Assembly (NCBI RefSeq): GCF_001949145.1
Contig: NW_019091764.1
Location: 4,289-34,761 of the forward strand
Reading direction: 5' to 3'
Length of the DNA: 30,473 nucleotides
From: Acanthaster planci
Lineage: Eukaryota; Echinodermata; Asteroidea; Valvatida; Acanthasteridae
The position numbers were made by a program, and so were the translations under genes. Under the pieces are notes generated by a model. The model saw only the letters and a list, made by a program, of their open reading frames with translations, was not told where the DNA came from and searched no databases. Below, piece by piece: positions 1-11,103 of this stretch (position 1 is the first letter of the stretch; each line of letters begins with the position of its first letter).

Positions 1-3000
1 ATCATGAAGTTCATATACATAAATAAAAGGAAATAATCACTGGGTATGAGACCAGATGACCCAGGAGGCCATTCCACAGCATCATTGAGGGGAAATCACT
101 CTGCCTTCTTTGGACTGCGATAAGACAATGACCTGAGGCACTGTCCTGTAACCGACACAGATGTCTCAAGACATCATGGCCCAGTTGTACAAGTTGCTTG
201 AGCTTAAGCACATGAGGGAACATTTTATGTGCTTTTCATAGCTACAATATGCAGCACGTTGATAAACGTTCCTGGTTTTGCCACATTTTTACCAGTATAA
301 CTGGTACTGCAATATTTTCAGCAATTTTCCCACCCATGCACTTGCTTTTTTACGCATGAACATTTGTGCAAGAAACCAATGATGATGAAACATCAATGAA
401 ACAGAGTCCTTGGCTCTGACTCACTAGAAGCCATACTGGCTGCACATCTTCCCTGCCACTTAGAGGTAACTTTGTTGCCATCAAAGATTATACCTCTCCA
501 AAATGGTAGGCCTGCCTTATAACATAAACAATTTCTCATGTGAATGGAGTATAACACACGTCAAATTTTGAAGTGTGAGATATCCAGTTCGATCCCTGGA
601 ATTGCTGTGAGTATGTTGTTCCTTTTTTCTGATTTTGGCTCAAGAGAAAACCTTTCNTGCCCACAATAATTCATCATTTTGTTTCCATTCACGGGTCCAG
701 ACGATAATTGTTATAAGGGAAAGGAAGGCTCCAACTTCATAAGTCTGGTTTCAACCCCCCCCCAAACATGGGAACACAATGCCAATATCATAGTGACCTG
801 CTATTCTGCACAATGGCAAGAGCATGATGGATGTCAGTACAAAATATCCTAAGGATAAATGCACGCTTTACCCAGTGATACCTGCATGGGTTATTCACTG
901 ATGATTATGAATGAGGTCTCAATTCATGCAAAAAACATGCTGGACTTGTGTAATTTGGAGACAAGGGTGCACTTTCAAGAGACACAATATCCATGCAGTT
1001 TGAAGCAATTTCGCCACACAGGACTTGTGTTTTTAGTGCTTGTGTGAAAGGACATTTAACCACTTCCTGCGGGGACTCCGGAATCGGAGATGTATGGTTT
1101 ATATGTGTGGCTGGGGTCTCCGAACTCGGACAAAGAAAACAGGGCCCTGTAACAAAAGACCATACTCTGAACAAAAGACCAGGCTGCTGGGAATTATCGA
1201 TGGTGATAATCCAGCCTTGTTTTGAAACCGTATACCAGGGTTTGGGGCATTGAGAGCGAGCGGATTACCACCGGGGACAAAAGCGCTCCACCACCGCAGC
1301 GAAGAGCCACACAGCACCGCTGCACGCTAATCTGGCCCCTACTGAAAAGAGGTCAGCAGTGCACTGAGCCACGTTCGTGAAAAAAGCAAGTTACATAACA
1401 CTGCACAATCTCGGCTCTTTTTACAAGGCTGCAGGCCTGGCTGCCTAAAGATTACTTCGTGCGGCTATAAACGACCATTAAATGAAATGATGAATTTTGA
1501 AGGATTTTGAAAATGGAAAAAATGATAGTCATGCCAGCCCAGCATCATCAACATTGAAAAATGCCCCGGCATGAAGTGGTTAATCAGTTTTTAAAAGAGA
1601 TGAATGAAGATAAAATGTGACCAAAATTACAAGACTCAAGCGATGGCGAGCACCCCATATCAGCACCCTCCACATCGGAAGCACCATCACACTGATTAGG
1701 CTACTGGGTTGCATTCCCAGGGCAGGCTTCAGGTAACCTGACAATTCCCAAAGATTACTGTTGTATCAACCTAGAAAAACACAAGTGAAAAGAAGCAAAT
1801 GTCAGATGCTAGGAAGGTAATGAAACAAGGCTACTGCTGTGGCTGTTTAATGCAGTGTGTCAATGGCAAGAATGAAAGCCATAGCCACTCAGCATTTGAT
1901 TCTGACACAAGCTAAGACTTACCCTTTTCATACAGGATTGTCTCAGTCCAAACGCTGCATAGTATCTTTGATAAGTGACAATAGATTGCCTTTGATAAAA
2001 CCTTGACCCAAAAATATGTAAGATTTGCTTAATTTTCTTTATGACTGGGAGAATGTGGCTCAAAATTCATAGCATCAGGTCCTTTTATTTTCCTTTCAAA
2101 CAAATATTGACTGCTTTGAATGGTGCATTATAACTAACCTCTCCTGGTGATCCATCGAACATTTGATTTTCCTGAAGCAAAGCCGAGGAAAACTAGAAAA
2201 TTCCACAGATCACCAAGAGAGACTAGTTTCTAACACCTCTCCCACAGATTCTCTTGGATGTAATTGATAACTGATTTATTTGATCAATACACAAATAAAA
2301 ACGATATCAATTTGAAAAAACAATTAGTTGAAAATCTACCAACACTTTTCCAAACTACCTCTTCACAAAATAGTTCAACCAAACTCTTGTTGTGCACGGT
2401 CTTTGGGATGCACATAATAAGCAGTGCGCACCTCGATATGAACTGGCACACAATGCCACTGGCAATGAGTATAGTTCTTTGGTAACTGTGGGTATAGCAC
2501 CTTGGTTGAATCAGGTAGACTTCTTTTGGACTGAAGAAGGCCAGATATAGATAGCAATAAAGTGAAAGCCATGTGACTGGTTCTTGGCCAATCAAGATAG
2601 AGAATCTGTGGAGGGTTTTGTCCAACCTTCTGATCGTGTCCATCATAGCAAGCATCACCAATTTTTCTCTGCTCAAGTTAGTTCAATATCTATGCTGTGC
2701 TTGTCAAAACCACTTCAGGTCAAGGATGACACATATTCGGTTCAAACTATAGAAAAAAGGTAAAGCATATGTATCAATGACACTACTCAGTTCAACTTAC
2801 AGCTGAACTACTGTAGTTGTCAATGTCAGAAAATTCCTTGGCCCTTTAAAAAAAAGTGCATGATCATTAGTTGTTAGCAAGTAAACTTGATACATGGAAC
2901 TGAGCCAAAAAGAACATGAGAGGCTTACATTATCTCACAAACTTTGGGAAATGGAAATGTTTTTAGGGTGAGCAAAAAATTCAAATTCTTTGAATACTAA

Positions 3001-3195
3001 ATATTTTCTTTGAGACTGAAATAATTTCAACAGGAGTTTACATTCAGTCACATTGATATTTTGTAAATTCACCATGCAAGGTACTTTGAAAAGGCTGACT
3101 TAAAAATAGACTGACAGAAAATTCTGAAGTACAGTCTAAAATTTTTTCAATAAATAAACAATGAAACTCACAAAAAGAACAACAGATCTTCATAC
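1..3195. other. No gene recognised (AT-rich, probably intronic or intergenic)
   Basis: I see no recognisable protein domain, RNA gene or complete transposon here. Short open frames occur on both strands (for example minus 11-223 and minus 2284-2676), but none shows a family motif. The minus-strand stretch 2500-2676 is open in two frames and could hold an exon continuing the candidate exon at 3196-3271, because an AG-bounded start near 2671 would keep phase, but its pyrimidine tract is poor and I do not claim it. There is one ambiguous base at about 657. The segment may be intron or flank of an unidentified minus-strand gene. Confidence 0.5.
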
Positions 3196-3271
3196 CAAGA
3201 GTTACAGTCAGAGGTGGTGTCTTGACAACATCCTTGATAACTGCGCATACATCCGGAACCAGCCTAATCTC
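3196..3271 (-). CDS. Candidate internal exon of an unidentified host gene
   Basis: Read on the minus strand this is a 76-nt segment with a pyrimidine-rich acceptor ending CTAG just above 3271 and a GTATGA donor just below 3196. It is open in phase 0 and encodes EIRLVPDVCAVIKDVV followed by KTPPLTVTL, ending in phase 1. The upstream candidate exon at 3755-3796 ends in phase 0, so the two join into one 39-codon reading frame across a 483-bp intron. I do not recognise the protein family. The splice sites and the continuous frame are what is seen; that this is a real expressed exon is inference. It could be a chance open segment, since 76 nt is short. Confidence 0.38.
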
Positions 3272-3754
3272 CTAGAATCAAAGAAGAAGTGAACAAAAAA
3301 ATTTAGTATTCGGGAAAAAGGATCAGTTTCCAATAATAATAATAAAAATTTCAGTATTCTAATAATCTTTTGACGTCCAACCACTTCCCCTGCAGAAAGT
3401 CTGCACAATATGGAGCACCATTGCTGAGTCCAAGGACTTGTCTTTGGTGTTCTGTGACGTGCATAATTATGTGGACACTGTGCTTTGATTGTTACTGGAT
3501 TAAATATTCAAAAAAGCCTCTCTGAGTGTGCCAAATGCAGGCTCTTCACTACTGAATAAATCACGGGTAATATGTGTGATTTTTCGGATGTATTGTTGGG
3601 TGCTCGATTATAAGTGAAAAGTGGAATTAACCAATCTGCAACGTAGGCTCCATACAGTAAAAACAAATCACCTAGTTCCCCAAACCTCTCACAAACCCAG
3701 TATCCAAGCATTAAATTTGATATGATTCACTCGGACTTCAAGCATTATCCTTAC

Positions 3755-3796
3755 CATACCCATGAAACTGATGATCAGTTCTTTCAAGGAGCTGCC
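3755..3796 (-). CDS. Candidate small exon (42 nt) of the same unidentified gene
   Basis: On the minus strand a pyrimidine-rich acceptor (GTCTCTTCCAG) is followed by 14 codons reading GSSLKELIISFMGM and then a near-consensus donor, ATG|GTAAGG. Both edges fall in phase 0, which agrees with the phase-0 start of the exon at 3196-3271. The peptide has no motif I can name. The exon is small, so the call rests on the two strong splice sites and on phase agreement with its neighbour. Confidence 0.35.
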
Positions 3797-5567
3797 CTGG
3801 AAGAGACAGTGAGATCACTCGTCCATGAAGTCCAAGGCATGCTGTGAAACGTACTGTACAGTCGTGGGTGAGTTTCTGTCCAAACAAAAAAATTCCAATA
3901 AGCTTCTTGTCATGGATTGCATCTCACGGACCAAATAAAAGCACAGGCGCAATGAACCTGAATAATCTTCCAACTACTTTTTACAGCTCATTACAACTAA
4001 ATATTAAGACAAAACCTTACACATTTTACCAATGCAACTTTCAACCGTGTTCAAGTTTGTTTTTTTTGTAAATTTTGTGAGAAGCTGTTGCAAAGTCCAT
4101 CAAAAACAATAAATGAATCAAGACGTTTAGACTGACATAACTCAACAGCACTTTGATTTTGGCTATGTGTCACATACACCCTTCTTAAGCTCTTTACCAC
4201 TTGTGGACTGTATAATTTCAGCCAAAAATTTTGACTTTTGAAAAAAAGACAAGATTTAGCGGCCTACATGTACTTTCGATATACATTTATATGTACAGCT
4301 AAAGTCGTTGTTGACTTAAGAGTCCTTAGAATAATACAGAGCAACATCACGAGAATGAACACAATAAAACAATATAACAGCATTCATGCAAAATTCCCTG
4401 AAGCGATTACCAGTTGCCCACAAATCCATTCCCCGCCCGGCCCACGCAAATGGGGGGCAACCTGCCTCACAATCTTTTCTGAATGACGATTTGGGACAAA
4501 CATTTCCAATGCAAAAACTCAAGTTATGGTGAAAAGAGGTAACACTGAAATATGTGGATTTTCTTCAAGGTATGATCATCTTTCATATCTCACCTTTAGG
4601 GTAGTTTTCAGTTGAAGTCAAATCCCCCAAATGAAAAAAGGTTGGCAAGTTTTCCTTCAGTCATTTCTTCAGTCATGCTAGTATCCCTTTCTAACATGAA
4701 GCTTTAATGGATGTGTTGAGAACTATCAATTGAAAGCAAACAAAAACTATGTAATGAAGATTTCTGTAAGATAAGTGGCAAAAATTAATCTACTGGCATA
4801 CGTACTTTCCACTTTGATTTTTTTACAAGGTAAAAAACTTTACCTTTGTAGTGATAACCAGCAAGCGTTTCCACATCAGCACTGCCCGTACTGCCTCCAG
4901 GTACTCGGTGGCTGGTCTACAACAGCCATCCGTTCACGCATTACACATGTGCCCATGAACGATGCAGACCGTGCTGACAGTAGTTCCTCTGAAAGTAAAA
5001 ATGTCCTTAACTTTCAAGTCATTATTATTCGTCCTCGACATGTTTCTTTTATGTAAAACAAAGTTTCCATGTTTGGTAAATGTACACAAAAAATTCAGGC
5101 GCCAAGGAGTATATGTTCAGTATACCCGACTGTTATAGCAGTGTTCATTATACATGTACATGTACTGTACCAACACTGAACTGTATATTTCTTCCTGCAA
5201 CCTTGTATTCTTCAACACTCAGACACACAACCAAGACGCAATATTTGCAACCAAAAGAGGCCAACAACAGTGGCTAAATGCAAGTTCAACATACACTCTA
5301 CCTCCACACACTTCTCAGACTTTGTGCGCAGGCACAGATAAAACGTCAGCCAGAGTCGATGAGACGGGGCAAGCGCTGTGGCTTATCCCGTCAGATATGT
5401 CTACACATACAGATAGCCTGATCATATTTTCATATTGTCCTCTTACGTGAAGAGATTCAAGACAGTCTGTGTATTTGCACATCCAATCATTTACAGGACA
5501 ATCTGCAATGCCATTATCCAAGACTTCAGGACATTCAAGCAGAAGACGTAGCCATTGACATCTTTAC
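3797..5567. other. No convincing gene; one exon-like but stop-containing segment
   Basis: No complete gene is seen. Minus 4844-4988 has a good acceptor (TTTTACTTTCAG) and a good donor (AAAG|GTAAAG), which would make a 145-nt exon, but all three frames contain a stop, so at most it is non-coding or untranslated exon sequence. The strand carries several ACATGTACATGTA runs, the clearest at 5153-5166. Confidence 0.35.
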
Positions 5568-5650
5568 CTTATGTAGGTCGCTCTGATGCAGCCATTAGGG
5601 TAGACGCAGGAGAAACTCAAGTTCTTATCCATGAGGCATGTTCCAGCATT
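5568..5650 (-). CDS. Weak candidate exon resembling part of an EGF-like module
   Basis: The minus strand reads NAGTCLMDKNLSFSCVYPNG, then CIRATYI, between an AG acceptor at 5651-5652 and a good donor AAG|GTAAAG just below 5568. The NAGTC...FSC.YPNG pattern recalls the middle of an EGF-like domain. However, the Cys expected before the PNG motif is Tyr and the following aromatic is Cys, so the module would be degenerate. The acceptor has a poor pyrimidine tract and I found no in-phase next exon. It may be a decayed exon or chance similarity. Confidence 0.2.
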
Positions 5651-6954
5651 CTGTCAGGGTTGTGCTACACTTACCATGCTGTGGTGAAGGAACACAAGAT
5701 AATGTGTATTTGAATAGACTCAAGGACTCAAGCACACATTAAATAAAATGTATAAAGAATAAGTCTGAAAAGATAATCTAGTTCATGCCTGAAATGATGG
5801 GAGTGTGGAAATGGCTTAGATTATATGAATACACATATGATCCCTCAACTTTTTGTTGTAAACCTCCAATGAATTTTCATTCGGTGTGATCTATGAGATC
5901 TTTCAAGATGCTGAAAGTGTTGGTATTTTCGAAATACGTGTACATTCAAGATCATACAAGAAGTCAAAGCTTGTACTGGGTCTGCCCACAGCAAAAAGAG
6001 GAAGTTTATTTTATACAAATCATGATTAAGTGAATAGGAATGTTTATACTAAAGAGAGGAGGTTAAAATACAAAATTAATGAATTTGTAATCTGACAAAA
6101 TCAATAAATTACAGTGATTTTTAAAAGTGTTGTCGACAACTTAGCTCCACAGTTACATCCTCGTAATTACCAGTAACATCAACTACATACATGTAGAACA
6201 GTAGGTTTTATTATTCCTTTTGCAAGTTATACTTGACGTCAGTGGACAGAATGATCAACTTTAGTTCTATAGTATGATAGGGGTCCCTGGTATCTACAAT
6301 CCCGGACAGACTTGTTGGGACACTTGGTAATAGCCATACGCTCTCCAGCCCCCTCCCCAACTCCCCCCGGTCAATGTTGTCCAGCAGGAGTGCAAACTGT
6401 GCGCACAGACCCAACATTGAACAGGGGGTCTGGAGGCCTAACGAGATTTGTCCAGGATTGTAGCAGTAGATGATGTGGCAAACTTGTAACTTTGTTGAGA
6501 TGAAACTTGTTTGATGACCTAGTGCAGTGCTTGCTTAGTTAACCACCAAAAAGCCTAATATACTACGAAAACTACTATGTTTGATTGCTAGATGATAAGC
6601 AGAGGTCAGTATACGGTGCTCAAACTCACGGTCTTGAACAAAAAAATCAGGCTGTGTGCATCATGTGTGGTGATGTAACTGCGCACGCACAGAAAGTTTT
6701 ATTCTACTAATCTTGATTCCAGTCATCCTAAATCTGACAGAATATTACTGCAGAGTTTTAAATCACTCCAAGATACAATGCATTATTCTGGGCAGGCACA
6801 CGGTTTGTTGCCATGTAGCTTGGAGTGCAGGCGCGTGACCACCTGACTCTTTGCTGGTTGGCTGAAGGCCGATGAAAGTCAAAGCTACAGTGTTAGTATT
6901 TACACGCAAGAAAAAGGTTATACATTGTTAGAATTCTGCATTAAAATTAAAAAA
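5651..6954. other. No gene or repeat recognised
   Basis: I looked on both strands for domains, tRNA boxes and terminal repeats and saw nothing that I can support. A 68-codon minus-strand open frame at 6211-6417 has no motif and no clear splice sites. Confidence 0.4.
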
Positions 6955-7079
6955 ACAAACTTTACCGTCCCATAATTCAATATTCCATAATCCGATCTTA
7001 ACCAAACTTTGCATGTTTTCCTTTCAGACCCTAATTTATCATCACTAAAAATGTGGACGGAACAAATTTTCCTCCTTTT
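6955..7079. repeat. Direct repeat copy 1 (125 bp, pair with 7484-7608)
   Basis: The segment from ACAAACTTTACCGTCCC to CCTCCTTTT recurs about 529 bp downstream with roughly 85 % identity by eye and almost no length change. The pair flanks an inverted-repeat element. This may be the long terminal repeats of a very small retroelement (TRIM-like), or two halves of one repeat split by insertions. Confidence 0.7.
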
Positions 7080-7090
7080 GATAGTTGGAG

Positions 7091-7140
7091 CATTAGGGGG
7101 ACATTGAAATGTCTCCCTAATGACCGATGTCTCCCTAATG
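7091..7140. repeat. Hairpin and repeated TGTCTCCCTAATG motif
   Basis: CATTAGGGGGACATT at 7091-7105 is the reverse complement of AATGTCTCCCTAATG at 7108-7122 apart from one mismatch. The motif ATGTCTCCCTAATG occurs again at 7127-7140. The same TGTCTCCC core opens the inverted repeat at 7159, so these look like several generations of one transposon end. Confidence 0.6.
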
Positions 7141-7158
7141 TTGAAAAATTTACCATAA

Positions 7159-7468
7159 AATGTCTCCCAAGTGACCTATTTGGAAATATAATACTAAAAG
7201 GTAAGTAACATTATAGGCCTAAGTATTTTACTTACTTGTAGGCCCTGCCCCTAATCTGAGCATGTCAGGAAGCTTTTTTTAAAACAATTTTGGAGGCCTT
7301 GCAGTTACAGCGGGATAATTCTAGCCAAATTAAAGGTACTCACTCGAACGAATTTAAACACATCAAGTGTAGGCCAAACCAAACAGTAAAAAAATAACAT
7401 GAATAAATTCAAAACTAAATAATAATAAAAAAGAATAATTTCCAAAAATGAGTCACTTGGGAGACATT
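7159..7468. mobile_element. MITE-like element with ~28-bp terminal inverted repeats
   Basis: The left end AATGTCTCCCAAGTGAC...TTTGGAAA (7159-7186) matches the reverse complement of the right end (7439-7468) with only two or three differences. The 310-bp unit has no coding frame of note and is AT-rich inside. I see no clear target-site duplication. The terminal inverted repeats are seen directly; calling it a non-autonomous DNA transposon is inference. Confidence 0.55.
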
Positions 7469-7483
7469 CCCTTAAGAACGTGC

Positions 7484-7608
7484 ACAAACTTTACAGTCCC
7501 ATAATTCAATATTCCCTAATCTAATCTGAACCAAACTTTGTATGTTTTCAATTTAGACCCTAATCTATCATCTCTCAAAATTTGGACGGTGAAATTGGGC
7601 CTCCTTCT
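7484..7608. repeat. Direct repeat copy 2 (125 bp, pair with 6955-7079)
   Basis: Second copy of the 125-bp repeat, starting ACAAACTTTACAGTCCC and ending CTCCTTCT. Differences from copy 1 are scattered substitutions, more frequent near the right end, as expected of two old copies diverging independently. Confidence 0.7.
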
Positions 7609-7768
7609 GGTAGATGGGGCAAAAACCAAAACAAATACGAATTCGGGAAATGGGCTCAACTGTTTATTTATCTGCCCGTTCCAATCATTCAGTTCTATCC
7701 AGCAAGGCTTGTCCTAAGTACCAACCTGGCTGTTTTGCTTTATCCAACATTTGTCATAATCATACCCT

Positions 7769-7827
7769 TTAACCCTAACCCTCCTCAATCCTCCAACAGG
7801 TGAAGGATTGAGGAGGGTTAGGGTTAA
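7769..7827. repeat. Perfect 24-bp inverted repeat containing TTAGGG-like sequence
   Basis: Left arm 7769-7792 and right arm 7804-7827 are exact reverse complements around an 11-nt loop. The outer parts read TTAACCCTAACCCT on the left and AGGGTTAGGGTTAA on the right, so each arm carries about two units of the vertebrate-type telomere repeat plus a non-telomeric inner part. A perfect hairpin of this length in a region of decayed repeats suggests recent origin or a functional or mobile-element end. Confidence 0.85.
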
Positions 7828-8752
7828 TCATAAGTGATTCTTTGAACGAATATGTCAATACTGAGGACTACGAAATATTTATTGCATGCGTTACAGCCGT
7901 CAGATCGCCACGTCTCATAGTATCATTCATGCTATGGATGAGGCCTTAGGCCTAAACATCTACTTCTGGACTGCCTCCTGATACTTCTCCAAACGAAAAG
8001 CACCTTGGTTTTCATTTGCCACATTAGTTTCACAACGCCAACCCTGGCTATCTTATTTCGTTTGCACTGTTGGATATAAATAGCATTTTTGGAATTTCAT
8101 GATAGCGGGCTCTGGGCATCTGCAGCCTTTATGTCACTTTATTTGGATTCTCTTTTTTTTGATGAATTCAATGGAGCATCACAGCCTACTTATGAGCACT
8201 TTAAGGTTCGTGTGCAGCTCGAAGTAGGCTCTCGGAGGCAATGTCCGAATTAAGACCCTTGTCATACCAGAATTCCGTGTCTGAGTTGGAGAATGATGCG
8301 ACAGTAGCAAATCTGTGTGCCATGGGATTAGTCAGTCACCCTCAAGCAATATGGAAAAAACCTCTGATATAAAAAAATACACACACAAACACAAACACAA
8401 AAAAGGAAACTTGTTGATTTCACTCAACGTTGTCTGTCATGCCATCACTCAAGGAAGAACGTTTCACGTGAATGTGTGAGGTTCATGAAACAGACTTTGG
8501 ACGCACGCAGCAAGGAATGAGACGTTCCTAGCCAAAGCTCACCTATTTGCACAATTATATCATCATAACGTCAAAGTCACTTGTTCAAAAAGTTGCTTGT
8601 AGAGAGATTTAAGGTCCATTTTCCCTTTGGGTTTATTATGATCTTAGTTTTATACAAATTGAAGTGCTTTGCTTATCTATTTTCAAATAATCTCGGGTGC
8701 GCCGTATTTTTTTGCTGGGTAGCCGAAAATTGTCAATTTTAATGGCTTCTTA
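7828..8752. other. No gene recognised
   Basis: Nothing supportable was found apart from a short A/C-rich simple repeat at about 8371-8402 (ACACACAAACACAAACAC). Confidence 0.45.
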
Positions 8753-9053
8753 TATTTTCAAGATGTATTTTTGCGTTGGGAGATGTTAATTTATATAACG
8801 GGTTTTGCCCTTACCCACCATATATACCGGGTATTAGTAAACACTGTATGCTCAGTGCTTGTCCGAGAGCTTACAAAAAAAGTCACAAGCTTACTCGGGT
8901 GGGACTCGAACCCACGACCTCCTGCTTACTAGTGCAGACGTCTTAACCACTCGACCACCAAGCTTGCCGGGGATCGGCTGGCCAGTCCGAGTCAGATGAA
9001 GCAGCGGGTACCGCGAACTATTTTCAAGATGTATTTTTGCGTTGGGGAGATGT
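8753..9053 (-). mobile_element. tRNA-derived SINE-like element with long target-site duplication
   Basis: The element occupies about 8787-9018 and is read on the minus strand. It starts GTTCGCGGTACCCGCTGCTTC, has a pol III A box (TGGTCGAGTGGTTAAG, antisense of 8939-8957) and a B box (GGGTTCGAGTCCC, antisense of 8901-8913), and ends CCCGTTATATAAATTA. Between the boxes an anticodon-arm-like hairpin CTGC...GCAG is visible. Flanking copies of a ~34-bp sequence at 8753-8786 and 9019-9053 (one base different in length) are the target-site duplication. A second copy lies at 18990-19123. The family name is unknown to me. Confidence 0.75.
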
Positions 9054-9284
9054 AAATGGCTTCTTATAGTTATGAAAGGTAGTCCTGAATTTAAGAACTC
9101 TCCAAGTTACAGGAACAGTGGTTCCCATGGATAACAAGTTGGTTTCACAAGTTTCTTCTGTTGCGACAATTATTGTCAGTGGGAACTTTTCTCTGTCATT
9201 TCACACTTGGCAAGGCCCATCCTAGAACCCATATTGTCTTGTATGCGGTAAATGGCTTGCTAGCGTGCCAATAATTTGGGGAGT

Positions 9285-9470
9285 CAGGTTAGTGTGGTAG
9301 CTCTTTCCTTGCCTTCCACCTCCGCGACCCGAGTCCGAATCCCACCTAGGTCAGCATGTGGATTGAGTTTTCATTTCCTGACACCTTGGGTTTTCTATGG
9401 TATTAATTCTCAGTTTTCCACCCACCGCTAAAGCCGACCATTTCTTTCTTGTCTTTTTACTTATCACTTC
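9285..9470 (+). repeat. Probable second SINE-like family, tRNA-related head plus conserved body
   Basis: The plus strand shows an A-box-like TAGTGTGGTAGCTC near 9291, a B-box-like GAGTCCGAATCCC near 9330, and then GCATGTGGATTGAGTTTT with a downstream body containing CTTGGGTTTTC and a CCACCC segment. This layout recalls tRNA-headed SINEs of marine deuterostomes that carry such a body, but I assign it from memory of the pattern only. The boxes are degenerate, so it is an old copy. It directly adjoins the 3' side of the LINE at 9479. Confidence 0.4.
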
Positions 9471-9478
9471 ACCTTCTA

Positions 9479-10480
9479 TAAATGAGCTGTAATGTTTGAC
9501 ATTTAGCAGGATTCAAGGAAAACCCACAACTCTTCGATAACTCTTGATATATAAGATATCAAAATCATGTTGTATATTACCACTCTCACTGAACAAACAA
9601 TTTTCCCCCAAGGCCAACTCATCGACATATTTCCAACATCTATTATGACTGGAATCAAGTGCGCTATTTATGCAAATAAAAAAATCACCGGGCCAAGTTT
9701 AGTACCTTGGGGAACACCCCCAGACAAGGTCTGCCAGTCAGAAAAGGACTGTTTATATCTGACCCTCTGTTGACGTTCTGTAAGAAAATCAGCAATCCAT
9801 TTGACAACCGATGGGGAAACTCCAAGCTTAATAAGTTTGTTTATGGCTATCATGTGGTCTATTGTATCAAATGCTTTGCTGAAGTCAGTTAATATTAACG
9901 TGCCAATGTTACCTGGTCTATTTGCACCAGAGACTAAATGATGATGGATATCAATAATACAGTGAGTGCTGGACATACCTTTTCGATTGCTAAAATGTCT
10001 GAAGTTCAATTTAGAATTAATTGAGTTGATAACCCATTTGCTTTCAGCAACCTTTGCAAGCAGAGGAGAGAGAGAGATTGGTCTGAATTTCTGCAAGGTG
10101 GGTGGTTGAACTTTCGGTATCGGAACAACATTAGTCTGCTTCAATTGGAATGGGACAACACCCTGCTTAAATGACGAATTTAAGATATTAGAAACTGGAA
10201 TACTAAATTCATAAGCAAAGTCTTAAAGGATTTTCGCAGGCAGGTTGTCTGGACTGCCATTTTTACTCGCTGAAATCTTCCTAAGTTCTTTATAAATCTC
10301 CCACGGATAGATTTCAGGAGGGTCTGACATACTATGCCAATAGGCAAGTAAATTGTTCAAATTAATAGGCTCATGGGTTTGAGAAAAGTTGGCAAGATAA
10401 TTATTAATGACGTTAGCAATGAGTTTAGTATTACATGAATCAATACCATCGATGTCAATAGATAAATCAATAGTCTTCAT
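9479..10480 (-). pseudogene. LINE ORF2: reverse transcriptase domain, broken
   Basis: The frame from 10480 reads PWEIYKELRKISASKNGSPD (RT start), hits one in-frame TAA near 10220 that replaces a Lys codon, and continues VVPIPKVQPP...LQKFRPISLSPLLAKVAES, motif A LTDFSKAFDTIDH, and motif B SGGVPQGTKLGP. After a frameshift near 9668 the frame reads INSALD and then WKYVDELALGE, where the catalytic YVDD is YVDE (codons 9618-9629), and ends with FSLNPAKC. The normal product copies LINE RNA into DNA at the nicked target. The changed motif C, the stop and the frameshifts mean no active enzyme. Confidence 0.88.
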
Positions 10481-10485
10481 GTTAA

Positions 10486-11103
10486 CTACATGTAGGTTAC
10501 AAATTTCTTTGTGCCATCTTCAATTTTCTTTAATTTACGTACTCGACCAGCATAGTACAGCTGCTTAGCAGATCTAATTTGACAAGTAACCTGGTTTCTG
10601 AGGATATGATATCTGACTCTATCTCCATTTTTGAATGCTTTTTGTCTGCACAGTATTATTTTCTTAATTTGATCATTAAACCAGGGTTTATCGTCATGAT
10701 ACTTTCTAATAGTTGTAGTGGGGAAATAAAAATCAACATGTTTACTGATCATCTCATAAAAAATATCAGTTTTAACTTGACAAGAGCTGGTGCTAATTAT
10801 TTCCTGCCATGTTTGATTTTGAATCCATTGAGCAAAAGATCGTACACTTGAGTCTTTCATCGGGTGAATAACAGACGTGTGATAGTGATTAGGTTTCAAG
10901 GAAATAATATCAGGTTCCCACATCACACAATTACGGTCACTTTGAACTGCTGGTGGCAAAGTCAAAGGGTTTTTATACTGATTGTCAAAGTTCGTGATAA
11001 TTAAATCCAATACAGCATTTTCTCTGGTTGGATCAGTTACGACCTGTTTCATATTGTTTCCAGAACAGATTGGATTGACATCAAACTGATTAAAGTCCCC
11101 CAA
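10486..11103 (-). pseudogene. LINE ORF2: C-terminal part of apurinic-like endonuclease and linker
   Basis: The 205-codon frame opens with (L)GDFNQFDV, the Asp/Asn catalytic motif of the exonuclease-endonuclease-phosphatase fold used by LINEs to nick target DNA. It then shows VTDPTRENAVLDLIITN and LPPAVQSDRNCVMWEPD. The last carries the family's SDH catalytic motif mutated to SDR, so the nuclease could not be active even if intact. The rest (HDDKPWFNDQIKKII...CRQKAFK) is the linker that precedes the RT domain. The frame ends at a stop near 10486, with the RT continuing in another frame. Confidence 0.85.

Noticed and set aside
600-640. B-box-like CAGTTCGATCCCTGG
   Set aside because: No A box at the right distance.
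2284-2676. 130-codon minus-strand open frame
   Set aside because: No motif, no good acceptor, and an alternative frame is equally open.
4844-4988. 145-nt exon-like segment on the minus strand with good acceptor and donor
   Set aside because: All three frames contain a stop, so it cannot be an internal coding exon; I keep it only as possible non-coding exon sequence.
7769-7827. Transcription terminator hairpin
   Set aside because: No bacterial gene context and no T-run; the TTAGGG-type content points elsewhere.
8880-8960. Functional tRNA gene
   Set aside because: Box sequences are good, but the acceptor stem is absent, and the unit is embedded in a longer repeat with a second copy and a target duplication.
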